64,000 bases of DNA from assembly GCA_951799425.1 (NCBI GenBank), contig OX637393.1:620001-684000 (forward strand). Reading direction: 5' to 3'. The position numbers were made by a program, and so were the translations under genes. Source of the stretch: Ilex aquifolium (lineage: Eukaryota > Streptophyta > Magnoliopsida > Aquifoliales > Aquifoliaceae). This document shows, one piece after another, positions 33,160-44,736 of the stretch. Numbering within the stretch: position 1 is the stretch's first letter; every line of letters begins with the position of its first letter. The notes under the pieces were generated by a model that was given only the letters and a program-made list of their open reading frames with translations, was not told the origin of the DNA and made no database searches.

Positions 33160-34968
33160 TAATCGAGGTAATATTTTCTGAACACTTTTAGGATCATCAT
33201 GGGAGTGATCGTCATGAATGAACGACTCCATATCAATCTCGGCTTGGAGGACATTCTCTTCTGCTATATTTTGGTGAGAGTGATGCCTTAGCAAAGATTC
33301 AACCTCAAAGCCCAAGACCCTACCATGTACCTCGTGACACATCTCCCGGACTCCAACAAGAGGTACATGGATGACTTGCTCGTCTTCCGGGTTTCGGGGC
33401 TATCTACTTTAAGGCTTATGTAATATATAAAGAAGAACACCTCTTAGGGCCTGTTTGCGGCCAATGGGAGAGAGGAGATGGCCCGGAGTACGCCGATTTG
33501 TGGTGTCCCAAGCATTGACGGACTGCGAGTACGTCGGCCTCTCTCTCTTTTCAGCTTCCTGCACCTCGGCATATTTGTCCTTACTTCTAATTCCTTCTCT
33601 TTTTGCTGGAGTCACTGACGCCGAGTCATCACCTCCTCCTCGGAACCTCGTCAATCTTGCCGACCTCTTCATCGTTTGGGGCTATGTGGGAAATGGTCTT
33701 GGTTGAGCTGCTCACGTGTTGTTGGATTACACGCTGGGATACAGAAACTTTTTCCCATACTCCTCAAGACTTTGACCCAACGAAGTGGAGGGAGCTATCC
33801 GGAGGGAACTTGGAGGAAGAACTCGATCGAGCTACCGACACTAAGGTAACAAGGGCACAAGGCGAAATCGTCGACGCCGAGGCAGTAAGAGCACAAGCCA
33901 CTACCGCCGACATCGAGACAAACACCTCCGGTAGGGATAACTGGCCTAACTTAGAAGTTCTTCAAAACCTTGAGGAAGAAAACGCCTTAGAGCTCACCAT
34001 GTCCAACCAGCCCCGACTTACTCTCGACATGATCAAAGCTAGAGCCGCCCTCGCCGCTAGTCGAGGACGCGATTCGAGGCCCGGGGACACTTCCTCTCAT
34101 CACGGACGGACTCGTCCATCTAGAGTTCTGATCCCAAGGATAGTGTTGCCGAGTGATCAGCCTTTCTGTCGACACTCCGATTGTGCTAACACCAAGCCGC
34201 AACCGTTTCCATAACAGGGATCCTCAAGTTGAGGAGAGAAATATCAAGTAAAGAAATGATGTCATTGGTTGTGGCACGGGTGCACCTTCGCCTACGCCGT
34301 GAGCAAAGTTCTTCAGTTTGACGCCAACATGGAGATTCACATGGCGTCTGGAAGCAACCAACTATTCCGCTCCCCTCATTCAGAACTCTCTAGTGGTAAA
34401 CTCAAAACACTTTTGAATTTTTACATTTATTAACTTAACCTTTGTGACTGACTTCCCCCTTCTTCGCTTTCTAGGCGGCGCAACAAGTTACCGTCATCAC
34501 CGAGCGCTTCCACACACACCAGGCCAAAGTTCAGGAATGCGACAAACTTCGCGCCGACCTAGATAAAGCCCAAAGGGAGCTTGTTGTGGCTAAGGAGAAG
34601 ATGGCGACTCGGGACAAAACACTGGAAACTTAGGGTACGCATATCACCAAGCTCTTCAAGGAGAGCCAGACCACCAAGATGACGCCAACAAGAACAAGGC
34701 CCTGCTTGTCGATGTCGAGAAATGACCGAGGCTGAGAAGCTGGCATCTGCGGCCGAGGTAAAGGTGTTAGAGTCGGAGCAGACTTGTGCCTCCCTTACTC
34801 AGGAATTGGACAAATTAAGGTCTGAGTTGGAGACTAGGAGTCAGTCGAAGGAGGAGATAGTCAATTATTGTGTCGACGACATTATGATGGCGTTTAAGAA
34901 GGTGAAAAAGGAGTTCTTCAAGAAAGGATGGGACGAGGCACTTCTGGTTGCTGGGGTTCCTACCACAT
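33160..34968 (+). mobile_element. Fossil copy of the Tat antisense gene, without gag-pol or LTRs
   Basis: Plus-strand pieces resemble the antisense gene at 8039-5558 in the same order: the block around RIIMGVI...LGLEDILFCYILVRVMP, the THLPDSN block, the WGYVG block, an acidic part, then the coiled coil with SEQTCASLTQELDKLRSE and a KKEFFKKGWDEA end. Intron-like gaps recur at matching places, so this is a genomic copy and not a retrocopied mRNA. It carries several breaks and is clearly older than the first element. It is a dead relic of a Tat-lineage element. I see no gag, pol or LTR next to it. Confidence 0.75.
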
Positions 34969-36979
34969 AATAATGTTGTTCTCTCTGATAGCATATCATG
35001 GTTTCGTAGTATAGTGGTACATAACAGATCATGAAGGGTAGAATACCAACAAACAGCACTAACAATATTAGTGGTGAAATTTCGCTCTAAGTTTCCAACA
35101 AAAAAGAAATTGGACACCAATCCATGGCAATCAGAACAATTTAACTTTGGACAAGGTACAAAGTACAATCAACCGAGATCGATAAAACAGTGGAAGGTAG
35201 AAAACGAAAGTAGACCTGTGAAAGGGTAGTACTAACAAAAACTCAATCTAGTCCAAAAATACACTCGTTACATCAGCAGGAAGATGCACGGTACGATAGT
35301 CAGAAAAAAAATTGAGGCAATTATTAAATATCATCATCTACTCGGCATTTGCTCACACGAGCAAAAGAATTGATATCATAACTATAACAAGAGAAAACCT
35401 TGGAATCAATCACAGTTGTCCGCAAGTTTTAACTTGCCTCCTTTTCAATTTTTCCTCCAAAACATGACCAATACCTGAAAGTGCCTTGATTGGAAGTTTA
35501 TTCAAATAATCATCCACCTGAATTGCTTGGAGGTTGGGGATGGGTTTTCTTTTCCATCTTAATGGCAATTGATGTGATACAACATGCTTCATCTTCCAAA
35601 GAACTTAAGACTGCATTCCCATGGGAACGAAATTATGATGCTGAAATTTTAGAGTGGGATAGCGCCGCAGTGACGAATTCAAACGACTTCTCAACAACTC
35701 CTAACCACCTTCTTCCCAACAAGAATTTCACATGAAACCCCGATCAATATTTTAGAAAGATAACAAAAAATTTCATAATTGTTAGACATTTTACAAAGGT
35801 TTAGTTTCAATTTGGTGTAATTATGAAGTTGGGATCTTAAAGAGAACAAAAGAGTTAGAGATAAAGACAAAGAGAGAGAAAGACAATTAGAATGGGAGGG
35901 AGATAAAAATTTGGAGAGAGACGGTCAGAGTGGAGGAAAAAAGTGTGAAAGAAATTTGATAAACAGTGCTATTTATAACGCTAGAAGTCATTACTTTTAA
36001 GTGTTTTTAGAAGGTTTTTTTTTTTATATATTATGGGTTCTATAAAATTTTAGAAAGACTTAAAAAAATATTGTTATATTTTAGGGTTCTCTATATGACT
36101 TTACCTAGAATTGTGAAATACATTGACCCTTTAACTTGGTCCATTCAAAATGGACTCAGAATATGAAGCTAAACTAAGGACTAAAAATGAAATTGGGATC
36201 CTTATGGTCTTAAGGTTGGCCATATTGTGCCTCATTCCATTTAAAAGATCAAAGTATCTAAGTATCTAAGCATCTTGTAACGATAATAGTCTCTGCGAGT
36301 CCTCATCGTCGAGTAGATTAATGTTTTATGTCTTTAATTATTTTAAAAAGTACTGTACTCATAATAGATAAAAAAAAATAATAGAAATCGTGATTAGAAG
36401 GGAGAGATGATGAAAATAAATAGTTTAATTTGTGTTTTAATTTTACATGAAAACAAAAATATAGCCAAAAGGAGAACACGTGTGTGAGAGAGAGTGATTA
36501 GTGATGTCTAATGTACTTAAATAATTGGGCTAGACTTTTGGACTTAAATCATTTAACTAAGTTTTTTTTGTTGGTTGTAATTTTAATTGAGTTTTTTTGT
36601 TTGACTAAATTTTTATAGGTTTAAATATTTGGTATAGACTACATTATATAGACTTATAAATTTGGTCTCTTATTTAGTAGGGGCCTAAAGCCCGTACTTT
36701 AGTGGCCTTGTGTATGGGCCGGCCTTGCCACCCATGCGAACAACCCAACCCAAGCCACCCCACCCCCAAACAGGACCAACCCTTAGCGACGGTTGACGGC
36801 GATACATGTTTGATTCTGGATTTTAAATGAAATTCAATCTTAAAATTTGAATATATTTCTCATACTTGAAGCTATGAATTTTTTCATATCAAAAGAAAAT
36901 CCTGTTTAGTATGCATTAATCTCGGGAAAGCTTTTATAACAGTTGGTTAATTTTTCATTCATATTTTGCTCACTCTAGA
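34969..36979. other. Spacer with an orphan REV1 exon
   Basis: Apart from the REV1-like fragment at 35390-35517, I see only AT-rich DNA and simple purine runs (35865-35960). No gene is seen. Confidence 0.5.
35390..35517 (-). pseudogene. REV1: REV1 DNA polymerase exon fragment
   Basis: The minus strand reads VDDYLNKLPIKALSGIGHV followed by LEEKLKRRQVKTCGQL, then a TGA stop and LIPR. This is very close to the helix-hairpin region of plant REV1, the Y-family translesion polymerase, where CGQLR followed by a hydrophobic-IPK run is expected. A splice acceptor (TTCAG) stands at the exon start, so the piece came from genomic DNA. The stop and the absence of any neighbouring REV1 exon indicate an isolated pseudo-exon. 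Confidence 0.7.
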
Positions 36980-37105
36980 ATGGAAGCCCCTGTTGAATGG
37001 CCTCTCTGCTCTGCTCTGAGCTGTAACAAGATGACCCTTTCATCTACTAATGAAATTGGTGATCCACCCAAAGAGAGCCTTGATTGCAGTCGAAATACCC
37101 AATAG
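36980..37105 (+). CDS. Unidentified 41-residue ORF
   Basis: It starts MEAPVEWPLCSALSCNK and ends RNTQ. Codon use looks more coding-like than the surrounding AT-rich DNA, but I do not recognise it and see no continuation. It may be a stray exon or chance. Confidence 0.2.
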   Translation: MEAPVEWPLCSALSCNKMTLSSTNEIGDPPKESLDCSRNTQ

Positions 37106-37489
37106 TTTCAAATTTTCACGCTTTAGTGATTCTTTATTCATTGGCAAGAATGGTGGCCATACTTTGTGGTTTCTTTGGTAAATTTTCTGATTTGTTATGG
37201 GTTGTTTATCTTCAAATGCTATTTTTTCAAGCCGTTAACTTCTCCATCTCTCTCTTCTCCCTTTCTATTCTCTTAAATGTGCTGCCAGCGACCACCTATT
37301 ATTTAATTGACTGTGGTGGTATCATAGAAGAAGTTGACAGGGAAGCATAAAAGCGGATGGGAGGTAACCAGGGAAAAAAAAAAGGGAAAACATACGAAAA
37401 GCACTTCAAACTATCAGTAAAAGCACTCTTGAATTCTATTACTAATTGGTAGAGAGAGAATTCGTCCTTCAGTACCTCACATTGCAGCT

Positions 37490-38120
37490 TCGCCAATGTC
37501 ATTTCTTCACCAATAGAAGCAGCTCATGGGACCTTTCCCACTGGGGGTAGGAAAATCATGATTATTGCTGATTGACTCGGACCTGTTCTAAAAAAATCCA
37601 AGTATTTCGAATTGTTTGTTGACATGGATAAAGTCAGGGAAAACCTATCAATTTTTTGATTTTTTCTTTTATCAGAGAATTTTTTGTATTTTCATTTGAA
37701 CTATTCTGGATACGGTAAAATCATTTTAGACTAGACTTTTGAGTCTATAAACCAATTAAAAGAGACGAGGTACCGCGAAATAAATAATTATTCCGATGGA
37801 ACCTTCTCTTCTACCGTAGATTGTCTTTTCTATTCATTATTATCTTTATTACCAAATAAATTGGACGACCAAATACAGATAGTTAGTTAAAAAGGGGGGA
37901 AACTCCAATAAGATCCTACACCAATTTTTCAAATACAGATAGTTAGTTAAAAAGGGGGGAAACTCCAATAAGATCCTACACCAATTTTTCTTTTGCTAGG
38001 CCCGTAGCTGAAAAACCCACTCTCTTACGATTACGAGTGTCGCTCCCTTCACCACTCAGTCCGGACAACGGTGGTTTCAACGTTGGCACAAACCGACCTT
38101 AAATTGATCAGCTCATGCAC
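37490..38120. other. Possible organellar (plastid intron-like) DNA insert
   Basis: The sequence differs in texture from its surroundings. It ends with TCAGCTCATGCACGGTT, which resembles the 3' part of domain V of a plant organellar group II intron. It contains a perfect 60-bp tandem duplication. I believe it may come from a plastid intron, but I cannot confirm the source from memory. Confidence 0.3.
37871..37990. repeat. Perfect 60-bp tandem duplication
   Basis: 37871-37930 and 37931-37990 are identical over all 60 bases, starting AAATACAGATAG and ending CCAATTTTTC. Confidence 0.97.
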
Positions 38121-38811
38121 GGTTAAACATTACCTTCTAGCACCGCATCATTGATTTTGTGATTATCCAACAACCCACCAAGAGGCTCCCAAGTGCCCTT
38201 CTCTCTTTTATCAAAGTTCAAAATAGCAAAAAAATATAACAAAAACCCTATAATGACCATATGAAATATCAATTTTTCGATTAAATAATGCAGCCATGAT
38301 AAGAACATCCACAAACAAAGATCGATGACTGTATTTGAGCTTAGGTCTGCTAGCAATGAAGAACAATCCAATGGCAGATCCTTGGACTCCATCAAATACA
38401 TTTATTCTTGATTTTCTAAGATGATAAGATACACCTGCAAGTCTGTAACAAGATGGTCCGCTTAAAACCGACTGACCTCAATCAAAATCAAATACATAAA
38501 AACTTGGAAAAACCATTGTGCTGCTACATTTGATGGGATCAATTATTAAGTGGTACATTGAAAAATATTTCAGCCATTTGTCAGAGTTATTACAACCAGG
38601 ACTGCGGATGGCTCTACAAAACTGCAAGAACTTGAGACCCACCGAACTGAGAACTATCAATTGTTAATTTTCACCGGTTTCTCTGCTAGTTTAAAACCTT
38701 TGCAAACTACAGGGCTGATGTGTGAATTGCATAAAGAAGAAAGACAATCAGAGAACCCAATGGTGCAAAAAACACACGGGAGTAGGAAATCATATGCTTC
38801 AGTATTCTTGT
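38121..38811. other. 3' flank of EMC3
   Basis: Probable 3' UTR and downstream DNA of the minus-strand EMC3 gene. No other gene is seen. Confidence 0.5.
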
Positions 38812-41800
38812 TCAGCTGACAAGTTTCTTCAGTACTGCTTCTGCTCGCTGCTCAAATTTTGGTAGGGCCCATTCATGCTGAACTATGTCCAGACCATCTT
38901 TCTCTGCCCCCAAACTCTGACCAGAACAAAGCAAAAGAGAAGTATTAGAATTCATTCACGATGAAGTTTGCACAAGGAGCCCTTACTCCAACATTCAAAT
39001 GGTGTAGTGATGCCAAGTATGAAAAAATTGCCAGTAAATATCATATCCCGTCCTTCCATAATAACTTAAATGTATTACAAAACAATGTCATGACAAAGTT
39101 GGAAAAATGTATCATTCTTAATCACGACATATAGTCACAAAAATCATCTCCTTTCCCTATAGCATACAAGTGTGTAAGTATTTAATCCCCTAGAGCACAC
39201 CAAATACAAAGAACAAGAGTACTAAAAAAATGTTGAATTCATAGGGAAAGGGAGAAACAATCCATCACAATGACCATATATATGTATATACACAGAAAGC
39301 ATCAGTGAAGTACCAAAAAGAAATTCCGAAACAGTGTACAAAAGCATATTTGCTTTCAAGCATTTGTTATAAACAAAGACATTAAACACAATCCAAAATC
39401 ACTGTTGATTAACATTTGATAGTTAATCTCCCAAGCTTACGCAGTTCGGAAACACATTAAATGACGGTACAAGAATCATTCCTCATATTATGAGTGACAC
39501 CAGTTACTTTGATCACTTTCAGTATTCCATAGACTTCAGACTTCTTCCCCTTCATATTCTTTTTAGGATGATGGATGTAAACATACTTCTTCAAAAACCT
39601 GAATATGCTAGTATTTAAGCATTACTATTGAGGCTGACTGACAATTGAGCCAAACAACGCTTACTTCGGCTTGTGTTTTCATGTATATAATGAAACCAGT
39701 CCAGACCTATATGGCATACCTAGGACTCATCTATTAGAATCATTAAGCCATATATGGCCACTTGCCATAAGGCATCTCCTCTCAACATCATAGTTTTATT
39801 TAAGTGTCCTGCTGCCGTTTCTCCACAAGCTATAAGGTCCCAGCATAAATTCACTCATGGCAGGAAGAAGGGGAGGGAGAGAGGACGACTTTGAGTTCTC
39901 TAGTACCATACCAGATATCCATTAATTCCAACATTGATAAACAATCGGAGCTCATCAAAACCAATGGAGATTGTAAGATCCAGTTTACATATAGCATAGG
40001 CAAGACAAAAGTCTGATTTATATTTCCACCAAGTGATGGGAATTAAAAAAAAAAATTCTGTTTGCACCTGGCGGTCCAAAACACACACAACAGGGGCCTC
40101 ATAACCACAATTTCCGGGAAATTATATCAAAACATCCTCAATCAACATGTGCCTAACTTCATCAACACACCAATTCTAATCTACTAATTCACTTCATAGC
40201 ACAAGCAGCAAAGATATTGCAGCCCAAGCCACTAAGCGTCTAGGCATGACACCCCAAAAATTCCACAAATATGGACAGAGAAGGCATCATCATACAACAC
40301 CTACTCTTGACCTGCACAAGGCAGACACATGCATTTGAAATTATTGATCATCGGTTAATTTTGGATTCTTGCCAAAAATCAGTCCCAACAGGAACATGAA
40401 TGTTCACAGGTTTGCTTTAAGGTCTAGGACGGGTGGTTGGCTAAGAGGTAGCTAAAGCTAGCCGGCACCTGCACTGTGTGCAGCAATGACTCACCACTCA
40501 AGGTGTTTAAGGAACTGTATTTACTTCACAAAAAAAACATGTAACGGTAATTTATAAGCAAAGATGAAAATAGAGTGAAGAGGAGGCATACTACAAAACC
40601 AAACAATGTAAATTCTAGTTTGATATTTACATAAGCAAATGCTTCTTAAAAAATTCAAAAGCCAGCAGAAAACAGTAAAAGCGTGTACCTTAGAAGGATC
40701 AAAACCAAATCCACTCATCTGCATCATTCGTTGGGTATCATCTGTAGCTGCATCGTACCAGTGTGTTAATTTTCCACAATATATCCAGTATTCAACAAGG
40801 TATCACATTTGATAAACTCCCAGCCACAAGCATTTTGTCATATTTGTGAGAAGACAATAAGCATTCACAAACATAAAATTCGAAGTATCACATAGTTTAT
40901 AAGTTTACAAAAAACTCACCATTTTCTTCTCCCAAAATGAGACTAAACAGACCTCTTAATCCAAAGAGATTGAGGAAATACCTGACAGAAAAGAAGAAAG
41001 TACCATAAGAGGAATTAGCCAATAACAATCTCAAAAAAAGGTAGATGCAGAAGCACTATTATTCAAATAGCTGAGATAAAAGAGCTTCTTGCTCATAAAG
41101 TTGGACAAGTACCATGAGCGACTGCTCACATAGCTGACGTCAACGGTACTCAAGTCAATACCGTTCTGTAACATTGACCTAAACCTCTGAGTAAGTGGAA
41201 AGGGAATCTTCGCTGAGAACGAATTTAGTACATACCATCAGTATATAATAATAAGTACTGACCAATTTGCGATATAAAGATACATTCAAGGAGGATATAT
41301 CTTACACATACTAGAAGCACAAATAGATTAATATTTGTAGCAAAGAAAAGAAAGTGCCCAGAATAAAATAACATAACACAAAAACTGCAGGATCAGTGAG
41401 TAAAACAGGTTAAAAACAAGTGATAATAGAGGAACTACGATGTCAGATAATGTAAATAATCAACTGCAACTCACAAAAATTCAAAATATAACTCGATCAA
41501 ACATAAAGAGATGAACAAACCTGCTACAAATCCAGAGAAGAAAAAGTTAACCCATGCAAAAGTAAGAGTCTGGCAAAGAGGGAAAAACAATTTCAAAGTG
41601 GTCACAAAGCAATTATAGAAACTATGCCACTAAAAACAGAGATAAACTAGTCGGAAAATTGTTGTACCTGGGGAATGATCATTGAAAGATTTTTCTTCAT
41701 CATATCCATAGCCATGTTTGGATCAGAGAACATTTGTGCCTGTGCATTCTGAGCCTGGCCCTTAGGAACAAAAAGTAACCCATTTTCCTGCATGACATTC

Positions 41801-42895
41801 AAACAATATCAAGATTAAGCCACAAATTAAGAGACCTCCTAAATAGATAAAATTTGTATTCTCCTGCTACCACAAACTAAAATATGATGTCAAAATAGAA
41901 ACCTCAATCCCTCCTCTCTCTCTCCCCATATGGAAGTTATACCCACAAAGTTGAGTCCAAACTACGGCAATGGCAATTTCATACAACACCTTGGATCTCC
42001 ATCACTTTGTCTATTATCCCAATTTCTGTATCAAATAAGTTCTCTATCTTTCTCTGCACCTATTATATATGCATTTTGATGCTCATAGACACAAACTATC
42101 AATTAATGCCGGCAATAATTTGTGGCACATGGTTGATACTGTTACAGCAACTCTTCACTCTCTTCTTTCTTTTTTGTTGTCTTTTCTTTTACAGTAATGC
42201 AATATTTTTCCCATGCAAGGTCTGTGGTTATAGGGAACCAGATTGGTATAAGTGAGCTCAGTTCAGAAAGGTATATAAAAATTAGAGCACGAAAAAAGTT
42301 CAAACTTCGAGTGCCCCACAAATTCTGCCAATAGCTTTGAAGACCCCTTATACGCAGCTTTCTTTATCCGCAATCCACGAGCAAAGCAATAATTTTTCTT
42401 TCAAAGATTCAATTACAGCATCAGTTGCTCGCATAAACTACCGACAGTCTCACATAAAATCCCAAAAATAATCAATCAAACTATACAAGAATTCTCTTCA
42501 AGCAACATCAAAATCCAATATTATCAAAAGAGCCAACAAAACAAAGCAAATACAAGCAAACCTCATTGCTGAAATAAGCCCTACGAGCACGAAACGACTT
42601 CGGAGGTATAAAATTCGCGCCGGCCCGTAAATTTCTAGCCCTAATAATCACCTGCCTGAAAAATCCACACAACGAATCAAATTCGAAAAACTTCACACAT
42701 GTAGGCATAGAGTAAACAAAAGAGAGAGAGAAAGAGAATTGACCCTTCTTTGATGATTTTGGCATCAGGTAACTGAGAAGAGCGCATGAGCTTGGAGACG
42801 AAGTAGCGAAGGACTCCGATCAGGACCATAACTACCGAGAGTGGTATCAACACCCAATCTCTGATCGCTGTGTCCAGTACCAAATCTTCCGCCAT
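38812..42895 (-). CDS. EMC3: ER membrane protein complex subunit 3
   Basis: I place eight exons: 42895-42744, 42655-42562, 41787-41668, 41569-41521, 41212-41113, 40981-40920, 40747-40689 and 38916-38812. They join in frame to 246 residues, the family length. EMC3 is the Oxa1-superfamily insertase core of the EMC, which inserts weakly hydrophobic and tail-anchored helices into the ER membrane. The N-terminal helix (about 14-34), the positively charged loop [15 protein letters not shown], and the later helices around [14 protein letters not shown] and [17 protein letters not shown] are all present. The C-terminus reads [17 protein letters not shown]. The first donor is GTCAAT and the last intron is about 1.77 kb. 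The ATG context is fixed by conservation of [15 protein letters not shown]. Confidence 0.96.
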
Positions 42896-42913
42896 TGGAT
42901 CTCTGCTTCCAGA

Positions 42914-42954
<41 letters not shown>

Positions 42955-44736
42955 GCAGTTAATCGTCTCGACGGTTTGAGTTGTGTACGAATGCTAGTAG
43001 TGTTTAGCCCTATTAGGAGTGTTAAACGCCGTCGTATGATACTGGTTGGGCTTTGGACCCGTGGCCCAGCCCAATAATGCTGTCCACATAAACTGGTGTT
43101 GGGCTTTGATCTCATGTTTTCGCAAGATTTTGAAGGACTCTTAAAAGTGCTGTCCTTTGAAACGTTATTTAACTCCGAATTTTCCCATCTCTGTCATTCC
43201 TAACTCGGTCGGACCTTAGCATACTTGCTCAACCTTAATAGATTTTGGAAGCTGTTAAGGTAGCTTCTGCTAATATTACGTGAACTTTGTGTTAGTCATA
43301 TGAACCTGAAAGCAACAACCAACTCAATGAACATAATCGTTACATGCAAGTCGGGACCTTATAAGCTAAATGTGAGAGCATATAACACTCCTAGACCGTG
43401 GATTGTTGTCAACTCGAAAGAGTTCTATTATTGAAATGTAATCAGACCTCGTTTGGATGAAAATCTTATTTTATTGTAATTTGTTTTTAACATAAGTCTC
43501 GAGTTTAGTCATTACGTAAAATAAAATTCTATGGGTTGGATTACTCGTATGTCCTTGAAACAAATCTCATTCGAAATGGATTGTGGAAATGGTTTGTGTG
43601 AATTTGCCAAATGCTCGACAAGCCGCTACATTGGTGGCGCATAACTATTAGATTTTTAAAGGGGATTGAAATTTAACCATTAATGATTTGTATAAAATTT
43701 TGAGTCTTCTTTGATTTAATATGAATTTGAGCATAGCAATGGAGAAAATTTTAATAATTTTTTACTCAAATTTAAATTAAATTTTGAATTTAGAAAAAAA
43801 GTAAGGATTGGAGATGCCCTAACACACAAAACATAATAGCCAAAATCAATTTTGGAAAAAGATATTTGATAATACAATGATATTATATCACCATTAACTT
43901 ATAATATTATGAATTAATTCTAACAAATATATCAGATTTTGTTATTTAATAAATATAATAACATTAAATCACCGTCTCACTTAGTACTAATGTCAATAGA
44001 GACGGATTAAGATCCCATGTAATATTTTTTTTCTTAAAAGATTGCACATCTATATTATATTATATAACAAACAAATTAGGTGAAAGAAATTTTTTATACA
44101 TATTCTCCCAATTTTTAAAATTTTAATTTATTTTAACGTATTCAATTTAATTATATTTCATCACGTGACATAACCACCCTCCATTAAACAATAACTTTTC
44201 ATTTAATTTTTTTTTTTAAATGTTTTTTATCACTCTAAGTTTTTATAATTATTTATTTAATTTTTTTTACTCCTTAAAAGATGAGATAGAAGGGAGGAAA
44301 AATGTCTCACTGGAATTCGACATAAGCAATCTAAAAAAATAAATATAAAAGACAAATGTATTTGGAGGAATTCGAGTCAGATGTGATTGTGGAATTGCTT
44401 AGACAAATCGAACTTCCATCATTCAGAGAAAAAAGCCCTAGAAACTTCGGCATTCCCTCTCTCTCTCTCTCTCTCTCTCTGTGAGTGTGTCTTGCGTCGA
44501 CTAACAAACGTCTCCTTCCCACTGATTGCCATCGACAATCTCAGGTAAGTTATCTCACACTCAATCACAAACTTTACAGTTTCTGTCTTCCTACTTGTGT
44601 GCTTGTCTTTCCAATGCCCCTTAATCATTCATTTTTTGCAATTTTTGTTTTGAATTTGGAATTCGGGTATTAGAAAACTTTATTGATGTTCATTGAATCG
44701 TGAAAAGTGAAAGTTTGGACTGTGTGTGTGAATAGA
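42896..44736. promoter_or_regulatory. Divergent upstream region of EMC3 and USP39
   Basis: A (CT)13(AC)7 microsatellite at 42914-42954 lies in the EMC3 leader, and a CT tract at 44457-44480 in the USP39 leader. A TATA-like ATATAAAAG lies near 44341. A 5' UTR intron of USP39 probably runs 44545-44735 (TCAG|GTAAGT to GAATAG|A). The middle is AT-rich without a gene. Confidence 0.55.

Noticed and set aside
37084-37350. 88-codon hydrophobic ORF
   Set aside because: AT-rich, Phe/Leu/Ile content expected by chance, no family likeness and no promoter.
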